Source: Synechococcus sp. CS-1329
Lineage (GTDB): Bacteria > Cyanobacteriota > Cyanobacteriia > PCC-6307 > Cyanobiaceae
NCBI RefSeq assembly: GCF_025128055.1
Contig: NZ_JAHLYS010000016.1
Coordinates: 24,146-88,145, forward strand
Length of the DNA: 64,000 nt
Reading direction: 5' to 3'
The position numbers and the translations under genes are program-made. A model generated the notes under the pieces. The model ran no database searches. It was not told where the DNA came from and saw nothing but the letters and a program-made list of their open reading frames with translations. Shown piece by piece: positions 39,098 to 49,720 of this stretch; the stretch's first letter is position 1, and each line of letters opens with the position of its first letter.

Positions 39098-40422
39098 GGC
39101 AGCAGGCTGACGCTGACGGGCTCTCGGCCATCCTGCTGCCACTGCTCCAGCCACTGACGGGCCTGGGGGTCATGGCGCCCCAGGCGGCGCAGCAGAGCCC
39201 CGGGGCGGGCACGGCCGCTCTGGGCCCCTTTGAGCAGGGCGGCGGCCGCCAGGCGCCCGGTCCGGCGCGTGGTCCGGACCGCCAAGGCTGCCTGGGCCAG
39301 GGCCACCGGCGCCGCCGGAGCCAGGGACAGCCCGGCGGTGGCCGGTGCCGCCAGCAGCAGCACATTGCGTACGGCTCCCAGCAGCAGTTGCAGGGCCAGC
39401 TGGGCGCCGCCCAGTAGGGCGCTGTGGCCGGAGAGGCGGCCCAGCAGTGCCCTGGCCTGGGGGCCACTCAGCGGCAGGCCATAGAGCTCGCAGAGCTGCA
39501 GCACCAGGGCCGTATCCAGGGCCAGCCCAGCGGCCAGATCCAGCAGGATCAGGGGGTTGGCAGCCACACCGGTGGCCTTGAGGGCCGCGAAACGTCCGAT
39601 CAGGGTCTGGGCCTCCCGGCGGTGCTGCAGCAGGCGCCAGTGCGAAAGGCGCTGGTTGAAGCGATCACCGGCCGCCAGGGCGTTGAGAGCCAGCAGCAGC
39701 TCCCCATGGGCCCGCAGCAGGTCGTTGAGCCGCTGGCGCAGGGGCTCCACCTGCGGCGGCTGCGGCTCGCTGCGCACCCGCCCGTCGGGCCGCAGCACTC
39801 CGGCCCGGGGCGCGGCGGCAACGGCCACCAGCTCCAGCTCCCGCGCGCCGGCGGGAAGTCGGCGGCGGATGCTGGCCAGCAGGGCCTGCCGCTCCCCTTC
39901 GGGCCAGGCGTCGAGGCGGTTGACCACCAGCAGCAGCGGCTTGCCTGAGCTCAGCAGCTGCTGCACCGCTTCGGCTTCCACCCGGCTGAGGTCGCCATCG
40001 AGCACCATCAGCACCAGATCGGCCCCCAGGGCCACCCGGGCGGCGAGGCGATGGCGGGCGGCGGCGGCCACCTCATCGATGCCGGGAGTGTCCACCAGCT
40101 GCACCTGCAGCGGCCCGGCCATCGCCCCGGGCCAGGGCTGGCGCTGCTGCTCCCTGGTGGAGCCATGGGCCAGGTCCGTGGCGAAACGGGGTTCCCCGAG
40201 CAGGGCGTTGAGCAGGCTGGATTTGCCCACACCCACCCGGCCGAGCACAGCCAGACGGAGCTCCCGGCGCCGCAGCCGAGCCAGCTGGCGATCGAAGGCG
40301 GCCAGCTCCGGAGCCAGGCTGGAGCGCTCCCGGGCACTGAGGGCCAGCTGGGCACGCCAGCGCAACAGCAGCTGCTCACAGCGCTCGAGCACCGGTGGCG
40401 GGGCCATGGTCGCTGGGCTCAT
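39094..40422 (-). CDS. Dynamin/Era-like GTPase with membrane C-terminus
   Basis: A 442-residue GTPase. The G1 P-loop is GRVGVGKSSLLNALLG, G3 is DTPGID, and G4 is NRLD. After the G domain come helices and two or three hydrophobic segments (LILLDLAAGLALDTALVLQL; LLLAAPATAGLSLAPAAPVAL), as in cyanobacterial GTPases with a DUF697-like tail. A role in membrane or organelle organisation is plausible, but no target can be read. I start at ATG 40422, which overlaps the CBS-protein stop (ATGA). Confidence 0.8.
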   Translation of the reverse strand: MSPATMAPPPVLERCEQLLLRWRAQLALSARERSSLAPELAAFDRQLARLRRRELRLAVLGRVGVGKSSLLNALLGEPRFATDLAHGSTREQQRQPWPGAMAGPLQVQLVDTPGIDEVAAAARHRLAARVALGADLVLMVLDGDLSRVEAEAVQQLLSSGKPLLLVVNRLDAWPEGERQALLASIRRRLPAGARELELVAVAAAPRAGVLRPDGRVRSEPQPPQVEPLRQRLNDLLRAHGELLLALNALAAGDRFNQRLSHWRLLQHRREAQTLIGRFAALKATGVAANPLILLDLAAGLALDTALVLQLCELYGLPLSGPQARALLGRLSGHSALLGGAQLALQLLLGAVRNVLLLAAPATAGLSLAPAAPVALAQAALAVRTTRRTGRLAAAALLKGAQSGRARPGALLRRLGRHDPQARQWLEQWQQDGREPVSVSLLP

Positions 40423-41432
40423 CCCCGGGCCTCCCCGACGGGCTGGGGCCGCCGCCACCAACCGGCCAGCACCGCCAGCACGGCGTCGGCACCGATCACC
40501 CCCACGAACCCACCGAATTCATCCACCACCACCCGCACCGAATGGCTGCTGCGGCGGAAGGCGGTGAGCAGCCGGTCGGCACGGATCATCTCCGGCACGA
40601 ACTCCACCGGTTCGGTGAGGCTGAGGGCGCTGTCGCTGCCGCGACCCTCCACCAGGGCCACCAGCAGGCTCTCGCGGCTGGCCACCCCCAGCACCTCATC
40701 CACTTCCTCACCGAGCACCACCCACCAGCCGGCGGTGTTGGTGAGCAGCAGATCGCGCACGCTCTCCAGCGGCGCATGGCCCGACACCGTGGGAGCGGCC
40801 ACCCGGGGCACCATCAGATCCCGGGCGGTGAGGTCGTTGAGCTGGAACACCTTGGCGATCATCGCTGCCTCGTCGGCTTCGATCTGGCCCTTCTGCGAGC
40901 CCAGCCGCGCCAGCAGGCGGATCTCCTCCTCGTCGGTGGTGAGTTCGCTCTCGGCGGTGATCGCCGGCATCATCCGCTCCAGCAGCAGCACCAGCGGCAG
41001 CATCAGCCGCAGCAGCAGGCTCACCGGCCCGGCGCTGGCCAGAGACACCGGCAGCGACAGGCGGCTGCCCAGGGCCTTGGGCAGGATCTCGCCCAGCATG
41101 ATCACCAGCACGGTGAGCCCCACGGAGAAGAGCGGCAGGGCGATCCGATTGACGCCGAGCCTGGAGAACACCCAGCCGGCATAGCTGCCCAGCATCAGGC
41201 TGCCGAAGATGTTGAAGCCGTTGTTGAGGATCACCAGCACGGCCAGGGCACGGCCCATGCGGTTCTTCAGGGCCAGGAGAGCCTTGGCCCCCCGCACCCG
41301 CCGCGGCCTGCTGGCCAGTTCGTGCACCCGCAGGGGATTGACCGTGAGCATGGCCGCTTCCACTCCGGAGCAGACAGCCGACCCGATCAGGATCACCACC
41401 ACCAAGGCCGCCAGACCCAGGAGCTCATTCAT
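40419..41432 (-). CDS. CNNM/DUF21 plus CBS domain membrane protein
   Basis: A 337-residue member of the HlyC/CorC family. The N-terminal half is a DUF21 membrane domain of four segments (LLGLAALVVVILIGSAVCSG; ALAVLVILNNGFNIFGSLML; LTVLVIMLGEILPKALG), followed by tandem CBS motifs (LTARDLMVPRV; SVRVVVDEFGGFVGVI). Family members are linked to magnesium or other cation transport and CBS domains bind adenine nucleotides; the ion here is unknown. The start is ATG 41432. It is first of a coupled run CBS protein-GTPase-nadD-nadE. Confidence 0.85.
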   Translation of the reverse strand: MNELLGLAALVVVILIGSAVCSGVEAAMLTVNPLRVHELASRPRRVRGAKALLALKNRMGRALAVLVILNNGFNIFGSLMLGSYAGWVFSRLGVNRIALPLFSVGLTVLVIMLGEILPKALGSRLSLPVSLASAGPVSLLLRLMLPLVLLLERMMPAITAESELTTDEEEIRLLARLGSQKGQIEADEAAMIAKVFQLNDLTARDLMVPRVAAPTVSGHAPLESVRDLLLTNTAGWWVVLGEEVDEVLGVASRESLLVALVEGRGSDSALSLTEPVEFVPEMIRADRLLTAFRRSSHSVRVVVDEFGGFVGVIGADAVLAVLAGWWRRPQPVGEARG

Positions 41433-41516
41433 CGGGCTGTCGTCGCGGCCGATCGCGGCATGGGAACACGTTCATTCAATGGGGTATGCCATCTTCTCGC
41501 TAGAGGCGCTGACCCC

Positions 41517-42807
41517 ATGGTGATCCCCCAGACCGAGTTCCACCAGCGTCGTGTGCGTTTCCTGGAGGCCCTGGGCGGTGCCGCGGCGGTGATTCCGGCG
41601 GCACCACTGGTGCGCCACCACGCCGATGTGGAGTACCCCTTCCGCCAGCACAGCGATTTCTGGTACCTCACCGGCTTCGATGAGCCGGGGGCTGTCGCCC
41701 TCTTCCTGCCCCACCAGAGTGACAACCCCTTCGTGCTCTTCGTTGAGCCCAGGGACCCCTCCGCGGAGGTCTGGAACGGCTTCCGCTGGGGCTGCGAGGG
41801 GGCGGTGGAGCAGTTCGGTGCTGATCTGGCCCACCCCCGCGCCGAGCTGGCCTCCCGCCTCGCCGACTACCTCCAGGGCGCCGAAGGGATCGCCTTCCGG
41901 GTGGGCCGCGACGCTGCCGTGGAGCCCCTGGTGCTGCAGGCCTGGGGCCAGCAGCTCGATCGTGCGCCGCGCACGGGCCATGCCGCCCTGGGGCTGGTGG
42001 CCCCCTGCCCGATCCTGCAGGACATGCGCCTGCGCAAGAGCCCGGCCGAACTGGAGCGACTGCGGGAGGCGGCGAGAATTTCCGCCGAAGCCCATGAGCT
42101 GGCCCGGGAGGTGGCCCGTCCGGGTCTGAGCGAGCGCCAGATCCAGGCGGTGATCGAGCAGCACTTCCTGGAGCAGGGTGCCCGCGGACCGGCCTACGGC
42201 TCGATCGTGGCCGGGGGCGACAACGCCTGCGTGCTGCATTACATCCGCAACGATGCGCCCCTCCGTGATGGGGATCTGTTGCTGATCGACGCCGGCTGCA
42301 GTGTGTCGGATTATTACAACGGCGACATCACGCGCACCTTCCCGATCAACGGCCGCTTCAGCGGCGAGCAGCGGGCCCTCTACGAGCTGGTGCTGGAGGC
42401 CCAGTTGGCGGCCATCGCCTGTGTGGGCCCGGGCGCCGATGCCGAGCAGGTGCATGGGGCCGCCCTGCGGGTGCTGGTGGAGGGCCTGGTTCAGCTCGGT
42501 CTGCTCCGGGGAGCGCTGGACGAGCTGATCGAGCAGGGGGCCTACCGCCATCTCTACATGCACCGCACCGGCCACTGGCTGGGCCTAGACGTTCATGACG
42601 TGGGCGCCTACCGCCTCGGCGAGCATCCCCAGCCGCTGGAGCCGGGCATGGTGCTGACGGTGGAGCCGGGGCTCTACGTGAGCGACCGCCTGGCGGTGCC
42701 GGAAGGACAGCCTGCGATTGAGGAGCGCTGGAAGGGGATCGGCATCCGCATCGAGGACGACGTGGCGGTGACCGAGGCCGGCCATGAGGTGCTGACCGCC
42801 GCCGCCC

Positions 42808-42836
<29 letters not shown>
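41517..42836 (+). CDS. pepP: Xaa-Pro aminopeptidase (M24B)
   Basis: Removes the N-terminal residue from peptides with proline in second position. The 439-residue protein has the N-terminal creatinase-like domain (FRQHSDFWYLTGFDEPGA) and a pita-bread metallopeptidase domain with ligands in LLIDAGCSVSDYYNGDITRT (two Asp), HRTGHWLGLDVHDVG (His), TVEPGLY and GIRIEDDV (two Glu). The start is ATG 41517. The 3' end overlaps the convergent HAD gene by 29 nt. Confidence 0.93.
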
Positions 42837-44162
<1,326 letters not shown>

Positions 44163-44175
44163 TCGACGCATCTGC

Positions 44176-45189
44176 CTAGCGAGCCCTGACCACGCCAGCG
44201 AACTCGCTGGCGGTGATCAGGGCAGGAGTGCTGGAGGTGTCGACGCTGAATCGGCGGTTTTCGCTCTGGACGCTGCCATCGGGATAAACAAAGGTCACCA
44301 GCCCCTGGATGGTGACACTGGATCCCTCCTGAGCGGTTGTGCGCAGATCGCTCACGCTCACCTGCTCGAACTGGTTGAAGAAGGCGGGGTCGAACTGATC
44401 GGCCGCCGCTCCCCCGAAGAAGCGACGGGCCTGGTCGTATGACCTGCTGCTCAGGGCGGTGTAGAGGCTCTCAACGCTGGCGATCGCCTGATCGCTGCTG
44501 GCGGCTGTTGGCTTCGGCGGGGCGATGGGCTCCGGCTCCGGCAGGCTCGGTTCCTGGGGCGGCAGGGGCGGTTGCGTCGCAGGGGCTGGTGCCGCCGCGC
44601 GGGGCCTGGGGGTGGGCGGGATCTCAACGCTGTCGGGGGGCGACTGCCGCAGCAGCAGCACGGCGCCCACCAGGGCCACCGCCAGGCCACCGCTGAGGAA
44701 GGCAAGCACACTGAGCAGGGCGCCAGTGCCACCGCCACGGCTGGCCGGTGCTGGCACTGGGGCTGGTTCTGCTGCCTGAGCTGGCACGGCTGGCCTGGGC
44801 TTGAGGGATGCTGGAGCTGCAGCTGGTGCAGGCGCTGCAGCTGATGCAGGCGCTGCAGCGGAGGCCCCGGCGCCCTGGGGGGATTGGCCGAGCAGACCCT
44901 CCACAACGCTCTCCATGCGCTGGCAGATCGCGGGGTTGAACACCTCCTCCAGTTCCTGCATCAGCCTGGGGAGCTGGCGCGAGCCGGAAAGGGGCGGGTT
45001 CTGGCTGGCCGCACTGGCGAAGGCGGCCGAGAGCAGCAGATGGCGCAGGGCCGGCAGCAGCTTGATCTGCTCCTCACCGCAGAAGTCGCCGGCCAGAGCC
45101 TGCAGACGGCGACCCTCGGCGCCGCGGCCGTGTTGGAGGTCGCTGAGCACCTGCTGCCTGAGGGCGGCTCCGAGCTGGTGGTCGTTCAT
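44176..45189 (-). CDS. Membrane protein with C-terminal NTF2/IMS-like domain
   Basis: A 337-residue protein: a helical N-terminal domain (NDHQLGAALRQQVLSDLQHG onward), an Ala/Pro-rich linker, one membrane segment (LLSVLAFLSGGLAVALVGAV, about residues 155-175), a Pro-rich linker, and a C-terminal globular domain (VESLYTALSSRSYDQARRFF ... SVQSENRRFSVDTSST) with the look of an NTF2/IMS-like ligand-binding fold. The ATG at 45189 overlaps the PP2C stop (ATGA), placing it last in the kinase/phosphatase operon. The fold assignment is tentative; the function is unknown. Confidence 0.65.
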   Translation of the reverse strand: MNDHQLGAALRQQVLSDLQHGRGAEGRRLQALAGDFCGEEQIKLLPALRHLLLSAAFASAASQNPPLSGSRQLPRLMQELEEVFNPAICQRMESVVEGLLGQSPQGAGASAAAPASAAAPAPAAAPASLKPRPAVPAQAAEPAPVPAPASRGGGTGALLSVLAFLSGGLAVALVGAVLLLRQSPPDSVEIPPTPRPRAAAPAPATQPPLPPQEPSLPEPEPIAPPKPTAASSDQAIASVESLYTALSSRSYDQARRFFGGAAADQFDPAFFNQFEQVSVSDLRTTAQEGSSVTIQGLVTFVYPDGSVQSENRRFSVDTSSTPALITASEFAGVVRAR

Positions 45190-46520
45190 CGGGCTGGGGG
45201 ATCGGGAATGGTGTTGGAGGTGGGTGGCCATTGGCGCTGCAGAGCAGTCACCAGAAGCGGGCAGAGGCCGAGGGCCGTCAGGGCTTTCCCCTGAACCATC
45301 CCACCCGTGGCGGGATCGAAGCTGCCGGCGATCAGGGCCCCGAGGGGATCCAGTTCAGCCGCAGCCAGCAGGGATGCGGGGCTGAGACGTCCCTGGCGCA
45401 GATCCGTGAACTGGCTGCGCCGGCTGCTGAGGGTGCCGGCAATGGCGGCCGGGGGGCCATCGCAGAGCTGACGGATCTGGCGGCGCACGGCTGCCGCCGG
45501 CTGGGGCGCCGGGTTCCGCTGGAGCACCAGGGTCCGCTGCTGCAGCCAGTACCAGCCCGCTCCGATGCCGGCACTGGTGAGCAGCAGCGCCCCAAGCAGC
45601 GCCGGCATCAGGGCCAGCCCGCTCCAGGCCTGAGGGGGCCGTGCCAGAGCAGCCGGCTCCTCGCCGGGGATGTGGAGCCCCTCGTGCAGGGCCATGGTCA
45701 CCGACACATCGTCGCCGCTGCCCTCGTTGGTGATCTGCTCCAGGTTCGCGGCCAGTGCTTCGCTGGCGCCGGCGGTGGGGGTGGCGATCAGGTGAGCGGC
45801 GAGCACCAGAAAATCGGCATCGGTGGCGCAAGACTTGCGGATGCCATCGGTGCTCAGCATCAGCCCGAAGCTGGCTCCTGGGGCCTCGATCAACTGCAGC
45901 CCGCTGCGGAAGATCCGGGCGGCCTGCTCCAGGCAGAGGCTGCCGGTGGCTTCGCCGCTCCCCACGCTGGCCTCCTCCTCGCTCAGCAGCGCCGCTGGCC
46001 CGTTCGAATCCATGCGCACCAGGTCCCAGTCACCCAGGCCGGTGTAACCCCACCAGCGGGGGGTCATCACCACCAGCCCCAGCGTGGTGCCGTAGAGCCG
46101 TGGCACCTCGGCTTCAGGACTGATGGCTTCAGGACTGGCGGCTTCAGGGGCCGTGGCCTGCTGTCGCCAGTGCTCCCCCACCCGGGCCAGCCATTGGCCG
46201 TGGATCCTTTCGGGCAGTCCGGTGCCCAGCCAGTGGCTCCAGGCCTGGAGATCAGGGGCCAGGGAGCCTTCGAGGTCCGTGGCGCTGAGGTGCTCCTCCA
46301 CCGCCAGTAGCGCCTGCTCACAGGCCAGGGCGCTGCCCACGTCACTGAGGGGGTAGTGCTCACCGCCGTGGCCATCGGCCACGGCCATCACCTGCACAGC
46401 CCGGCCGTCCCGGCTGCGGCACTGGGCGACGGCCACCGCGTCTTGGCAGGGGCGGCCCTTGCGCTCGTGGGCCGCACCGATGCGACGCGCCTGCAGGGCT
46501 GGTCTCCAGCCGCTCACCAC
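45186..46520 (-). CDS. PP2C-type protein phosphatase with membrane tail
   Basis: A PPM-family Ser/Thr phosphatase. Metal-binding motifs are VADGHGGEHY (residues 48-57), the GYTGLGDWDLV strand, LSTDGIRKS and GSGDDVSVTMAL. After the catalytic domain (~280 residues) come a membrane segment (LALMPALLGALLLTSAGIGA) and a ~100-residue C-terminal domain. GTG 46520 or 46517 overlaps the vWA stop (GTGA). It probably reverses phosphorylation by the kinase encoded two genes upstream. Confidence 0.87.
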   Translation of the reverse strand: MVSGWRPALQARRIGAAHERKGRPCQDAVAVAQCRSRDGRAVQVMAVADGHGGEHYPLSDVGSALACEQALLAVEEHLSATDLEGSLAPDLQAWSHWLGTGLPERIHGQWLARVGEHWRQQATAPEAASPEAISPEAEVPRLYGTTLGLVVMTPRWWGYTGLGDWDLVRMDSNGPAALLSEEEASVGSGEATGSLCLEQAARIFRSGLQLIEAPGASFGLMLSTDGIRKSCATDADFLVLAAHLIATPTAGASEALAANLEQITNEGSGDDVSVTMALHEGLHIPGEEPAALARPPQAWSGLALMPALLGALLLTSAGIGAGWYWLQQRTLVLQRNPAPQPAAAVRRQIRQLCDGPPAAIAGTLSSRRSQFTDLRQGRLSPASLLAAAELDPLGALIAGSFDPATGGMVQGKALTALGLCPLLVTALQRQWPPTSNTIPDPPAR

Positions 46521-47296
46521 ACCAGTGGACCGACGTCGTCGGTGGGATCCATCAGGGTGGGGGGCAGATCCGGCAGGGGGATGTTGGCCTGGGGCCCGGA
46601 GCCCGCCATGCGGCTGGCCGGCATCGAGGCGGCGCCCACCACGGCGGTGGAGGCCCACTGGATGTACTGGGCCAGGGAGGTGGCATTGCTGGCCTGCAGT
46701 GGGCGGCGGGGCGAGCGGCCCGAGCGGTGCAGGGGCCTCTGGCCGCTGGCGCCAGGGATTTCGCCGGCGGGCAGCCCGCCGCCCGGATCGTTGCCGATGA
46801 ACTGCTGCAGCACTTCGGTGTCGGCGTCGTGGCCCATGGCGATCGCCAGGCGCACCGCCTTCTGGGCCCAGGGCTGGCGCATCAGCGCGGCCAGGCCGGC
46901 GTCGAAGTCGTCGGTGGGCTGGCCGTCGGAGATCAGCACCAGCACCGGTGGCAGCGCCCGCTCCTCCATCGGCGGCGATTGCAGCGCCGCCGCCACCAGC
47001 TCCAGTGCTTCGCCCATGGCCGTGATGCCGCCGGCCTGCAGGTCGAGCCACTGCAGCTGCTGCACCTCTGTGGGCTGCTCCAGATGCCAGGCCGCCCGGT
47101 CAGCGAAGCCCACGGCCCGCACCAGCACCCGGGCCTCCGGGTTCTGGCGGGCCACCTCGGCCATCCCAGGCAGCGACTGACGAATGGCCTGGTTGAGGGC
47201 CTGGATCTTGCCCTGGGCCTCCATGGAGCCGGAGCAATCGCAGATGTAGATGAAGTGCAGCGGCCGATTGGCGAGCCTGACGTTGGGGAAGGGCAT
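46514..47296 (-). CDS. von Willebrand factor A domain protein (TerY-like)
   Basis: A 260-residue cytoplasmic vWA protein. The MIDAS metal site is complete: ICDCSGSMEAQG (D-x-S-x-S), the Thr in GGITAMGEAL and the Asp in LISDGQPTDDFD. There is no signal peptide. The last ~80 residues are a flexible, Pro/Ser/Arg-rich tail. TerY-like vWA proteins are found next to PP2C phosphatases and protein kinases, as here, and are thought to scaffold them. It overlaps the PP2C gene and follows the kinase by 23 nt. Confidence 0.87.
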   Translation of the reverse strand: MPFPNVRLANRPLHFIYICDCSGSMEAQGKIQALNQAIRQSLPGMAEVARQNPEARVLVRAVGFADRAAWHLEQPTEVQQLQWLDLQAGGITAMGEALELVAAALQSPPMEERALPPVLVLISDGQPTDDFDAGLAALMRQPWAQKAVRLAIAMGHDADTEVLQQFIGNDPGGGLPAGEIPGASGQRPLHRSGRSPRRPLQASNATSLAQYIQWASTAVVGAASMPASRMAGSGPQANIPLPDLPPTLMDPTDDVGPLVW

Positions 47297-47319
47297 CGGA
47301 TCCGGACTCGAGAGTGGGC

Positions 47320-48654
47320 TCAGCAGGGCAGCTCGACCGCCCCCGCCGGTGTGATCAACCGCACCAGTGACGCGAGATTACAGGCTTGTCCCGGCTTCAG
47401 CACCAGCTGCTGGCCGCTGCGCAGCTCGGCTCGCCAGGCCTGGTCGCTGAGGTTGCGCAGCCCCAGCAGGTCGCCTGCGCTGGGGTGAGCCTCCACCCGG
47501 GCCAGGGGCTGGTCCAGCCGCAGGTTCAGCAGCCGGTCGAAGTGGTGCGGATGCAGCTCGTTGCCCGCCGCCGCCGTCACCTGGCCATGGGGCAATCGCA
47601 GCCTGGTGGGGGGTGCCAGGGGGCAACCGCAGCTCCAGCACAGGGGGGCCGGATCGCTGGGGGCGGGGAAGGTCTCCTGGCCGCAGGAGCCACAGAGCTG
47701 CCGCTGGTCGAGGGCCGCCGCCAGGGCCGCCATCCACTGGCCGGTGAGCGCTCGGCGCTGGGGAGCCTGCAGGCCGGCGCAGAAGGTCTGCTCAAACAGC
47801 AGCTTGATCGGTTCTGGATAGATCGGCCAGGTGATCAGGGCCGCGGCGTGCTCGATCGGATCGGGGCGGTTGCTCGCATCGATCGGATCGAAGATGAACA
47901 GGGGGGCTTCGCCGTAGAGACGGCGCCGGGCGGGCTCATCCAGGCAGCGGATCGCCAGCTCCCTCCGGCCCCGCAGCGGATCGTGGCGGGTGAGCAGGCG
48001 GAAGATCAGCACCGCCAGGGAGAAGAGGTCGCTGTTGGCCCCCGGCCGGGCCCGGCCCATCAGGATCTCCGGGGCCATGAATCCCGGTGTCCCGAGCACG
48101 CTGCCCAGATCCCGCCCATCCACGTCCACGTTGTCGTTGTCGCAGATCAGGATGCGGCCGCTGGAGGGCTCAAGGAACAGGTTGCCCAGGGAGATGTCCT
48201 TGTAACAGAGGCCCTTGAGGTGCAGGGCGTGGAAGGCCTCAGCCAGGAAAAAGCCGGCCCGCAGCACCTGAAGCAGCCCGATGGCCAGGTGGCCGCCCAC
48301 GTGTTCATGGGCCCCAACAAACCCAGCTGGCCGTAGTTCCATCAGGTAGCCGAAGCCCGGCTCCGTGAGCCGCAGCAGTGGCAAGGCGTCTGGGCCGGGG
48401 GTCACCAGGGCCAGCGGCCAGAGGAAGGCCTCGCTGGGGGCGGTGGCGCGGATGCTCTCTCCCAGGCGCCGCTTGAGGTGGGGATCGCGGGCGATGCAGG
48501 CCGGCAGATACCACTTCAGGGCCAGGCGCTCGCCGGCCACCTCCACCTCGAACACCTGGCCCTGGCTGCCGCCACCGAGCCCGCGCAGCACCTGCAGGGG
48601 GCTGGAGATCCCCTCCAGATCAAGGCTGGCGCCTTCCGGCAGGATCCAGGTCAC
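47320..48654 (-). CDS. Divergent protein kinase with C-terminal zinc ribbon
   Basis: About 444 residues from GTG 48654. The kinase fold has a glycine loop LGGGSQGQVF (26-35), ATP-site Lys47 (ALKWYL), a catalytic loop YKDISLGN (Asp153, Asn158) where HRD is usual, DND at 172-174 where DFG is usual, and APE at 194-196. The essential Lys, Asp, Asn and Mg-binding Asp are kept, so activity is likely. A zinc ribbon follows (Cys321, 324, 339, 342), then a ~90-residue C-terminal beta-rich domain. The first four residues follow the FHA gene by 19 nt. Confidence 0.87.
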   Translation of the reverse strand: MTWILPEGASLDLEGISSPLQVLRGLGGGSQGQVFEVEVAGERLALKWYLPACIARDPHLKRRLGESIRATAPSEAFLWPLALVTPGPDALPLLRLTEPGFGYLMELRPAGFVGAHEHVGGHLAIGLLQVLRAGFFLAEAFHALHLKGLCYKDISLGNLFLEPSSGRILICDNDNVDVDGRDLGSVLGTPGFMAPEILMGRARPGANSDLFSLAVLIFRLLTRHDPLRGRRELAIRCLDEPARRRLYGEAPLFIFDPIDASNRPDPIEHAAALITWPIYPEPIKLLFEQTFCAGLQAPQRRALTGQWMAALAAALDQRQLCGSCGQETFPAPSDPAPLCWSCGCPLAPPTRLRLPHGQVTAAAGNELHPHHFDRLLNLRLDQPLARVEAHPSAGDLLGLRNLSDQAWRAELRSGQQLVLKPGQACNLASLVRLITPAGAVELPC

Positions 48655-48673
48655 GGAGGGCTGGCTTGGCGGT

Positions 48674-49393
48674 TCAGACCTCCAGACTCTGGCCGATGGC
48701 CTTGCGGATCCCGTTGCGGTGGGAGAGGGCCGTGAGCCGGTTGGCGAAGCTGCGGCGCTGGGCGCGGCCATCCCGCAGCACCACCGTGAGGGTGTGCTCC
48801 TTGCGGGAGCCCAGCAGGATCCAGCCGGCCAGGGCCGCCAGCTCCAGGGGCCAGAACAAAACGGGGAACGGCAGCAGCAGCAGACCGCCCAGGCAGACCA
48901 GCAGCCACCAGCTGAAGATGTGGGGGTGACGGGGCAGGCTCTGCACCGTGGCCGATCGGATCTGATCCAGGGGGATCTGCTGGCCAGCGATGTCGAGGCT
49001 GCTGACCGCCGCTGCCGCCGCCAGCTGGGCTGCTGGCGCCGCTGCCGCCCGGGCCGCTGGCTGAACCGCGGGGGCCGCAGCGGTGAGCTCGAAGATCAGC
49101 ACCGGACCACTCAGCCCGAGCTGGATCTCATCGCCGTCGGCCAGGGGCCGGCACCGCTGCAGCCGTTCCCCGCGCAGGAAGGTGCCATCGCTGCTCTGCC
49201 AGTCGCAGACCACCCAGCTCTGGTGGCTGCTGGAGTGGCGCACCACGGCGTGGTGGGGTGAGAGCCCGGTCTGCTCAGGCATGCAGAGGCGGTTGTTGCC
49301 CTCCCGCCCGATGGTCAGGGGTCGGGCGGGATCGAGCCGGGCCCTCTTGTCTGGCTGATCCCGCAGGCGCAGCTGGGCCTCAGGCGGGGTCAT
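48674..49393 (-). CDS. FHA domain membrane protein
   Basis: A 239-residue protein. Residues 15-100 form a forkhead-associated domain, which binds phosphothreonine: LTIGREGNNRLCMPE, LSPHHAVVRHSS and the Gly-Thr of SSDGTFLRGERL. An Ala-rich linker follows, then two hydrophobic segments (HIFSWWLLVCLGGLLLLPFP; LELAALAGWILLGS) and a basic tail. The ATG 49393 overlaps the upstream small gene (ATGA). It is a likely docking partner for substrates of the kinase encoded next. Confidence 0.85.
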   Translation of the reverse strand: MTPPEAQLRLRDQPDKRARLDPARPLTIGREGNNRLCMPEQTGLSPHHAVVRHSSSHQSWVVCDWQSSDGTFLRGERLQRCRPLADGDEIQLGLSGPVLIFELTAAAPAVQPAARAAAAPAAQLAAAAAVSSLDIAGQQIPLDQIRSATVQSLPRHPHIFSWWLLVCLGGLLLLPFPVLFWPLELAALAGWILLGSRKEHTLTVVLRDGRAQRRSFANRLTALSHRNGIRKAIGQSLEV

Positions 49394-49665
49394 GGGTTGC
49401 CGCGGCGGCGGTGCCACCACAGGCGCCAGTCGTCCTGGAGGTCACTCCACCAGCCGCCATCGCCCGTGCGCTGCGGGGTCACGCGGCCGGGGAAGAGCAG
49501 GGCCTTGCTGGCCAGCAGCAGGGCCACCAGCACCATCACCAGCAGCACCCAGCCGGGAATGGCCCCCACCCAGGTGGCGGCAAAACTGGCCCGGATCGCA
49601 TAGAGCCCGATCGTGATGGCCAGCCAGAGCCTGAAGGGCTCCCAGGGATCGCGCTGGCGCAGCAC
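49390..49665 (-). CDS. Small two-span membrane protein heading the kinase operon
   Basis: A 91-residue protein from GTG 49665 (read MLRQRDPWEPFRLWLAITIG), with two membrane segments and a Trp-rich cytoplasmic end (GGWWSDLQDDWRLWWHRRRG). ATG 49722 is in frame but its start codon overlaps the divergent penicillin-binding protein ATG (CATG), so I prefer the GTG, leaving 55 bp for promoters. It is coupled to the FHA gene through an ATGA overlap. The family is unknown. Confidence 0.65.
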   Translation of the reverse strand: MLRQRDPWEPFRLWLAITIGLYAIRASFAATWVGAIPGWVLLVMVLVALLLASKALLFPGRVTPQRTGDGGWWSDLQDDWRLWWHRRRGNP

Positions 49666-49720
49666 GGGCGGGGAGATTGCTGCGCGTAGCGTATCTCCGG
49701 GCCTGCCTGTTCCGCACCGC

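Noticed and set aside
40395..41516. Upstream in-frame extension of pepP by about 374 codons
   Set aside because: It lies antisense to the CBS-domain gene and is His/Gln-rich. The PepP family N-terminus begins at ATG 41517.
44817..44880. Ala/Pro codon repeats in the 44.8-kb gene as a possible CRISPR or satellite
   Set aside because: The repeats are in frame within a linker of a real gene, are imperfect, and show no spacer pattern.
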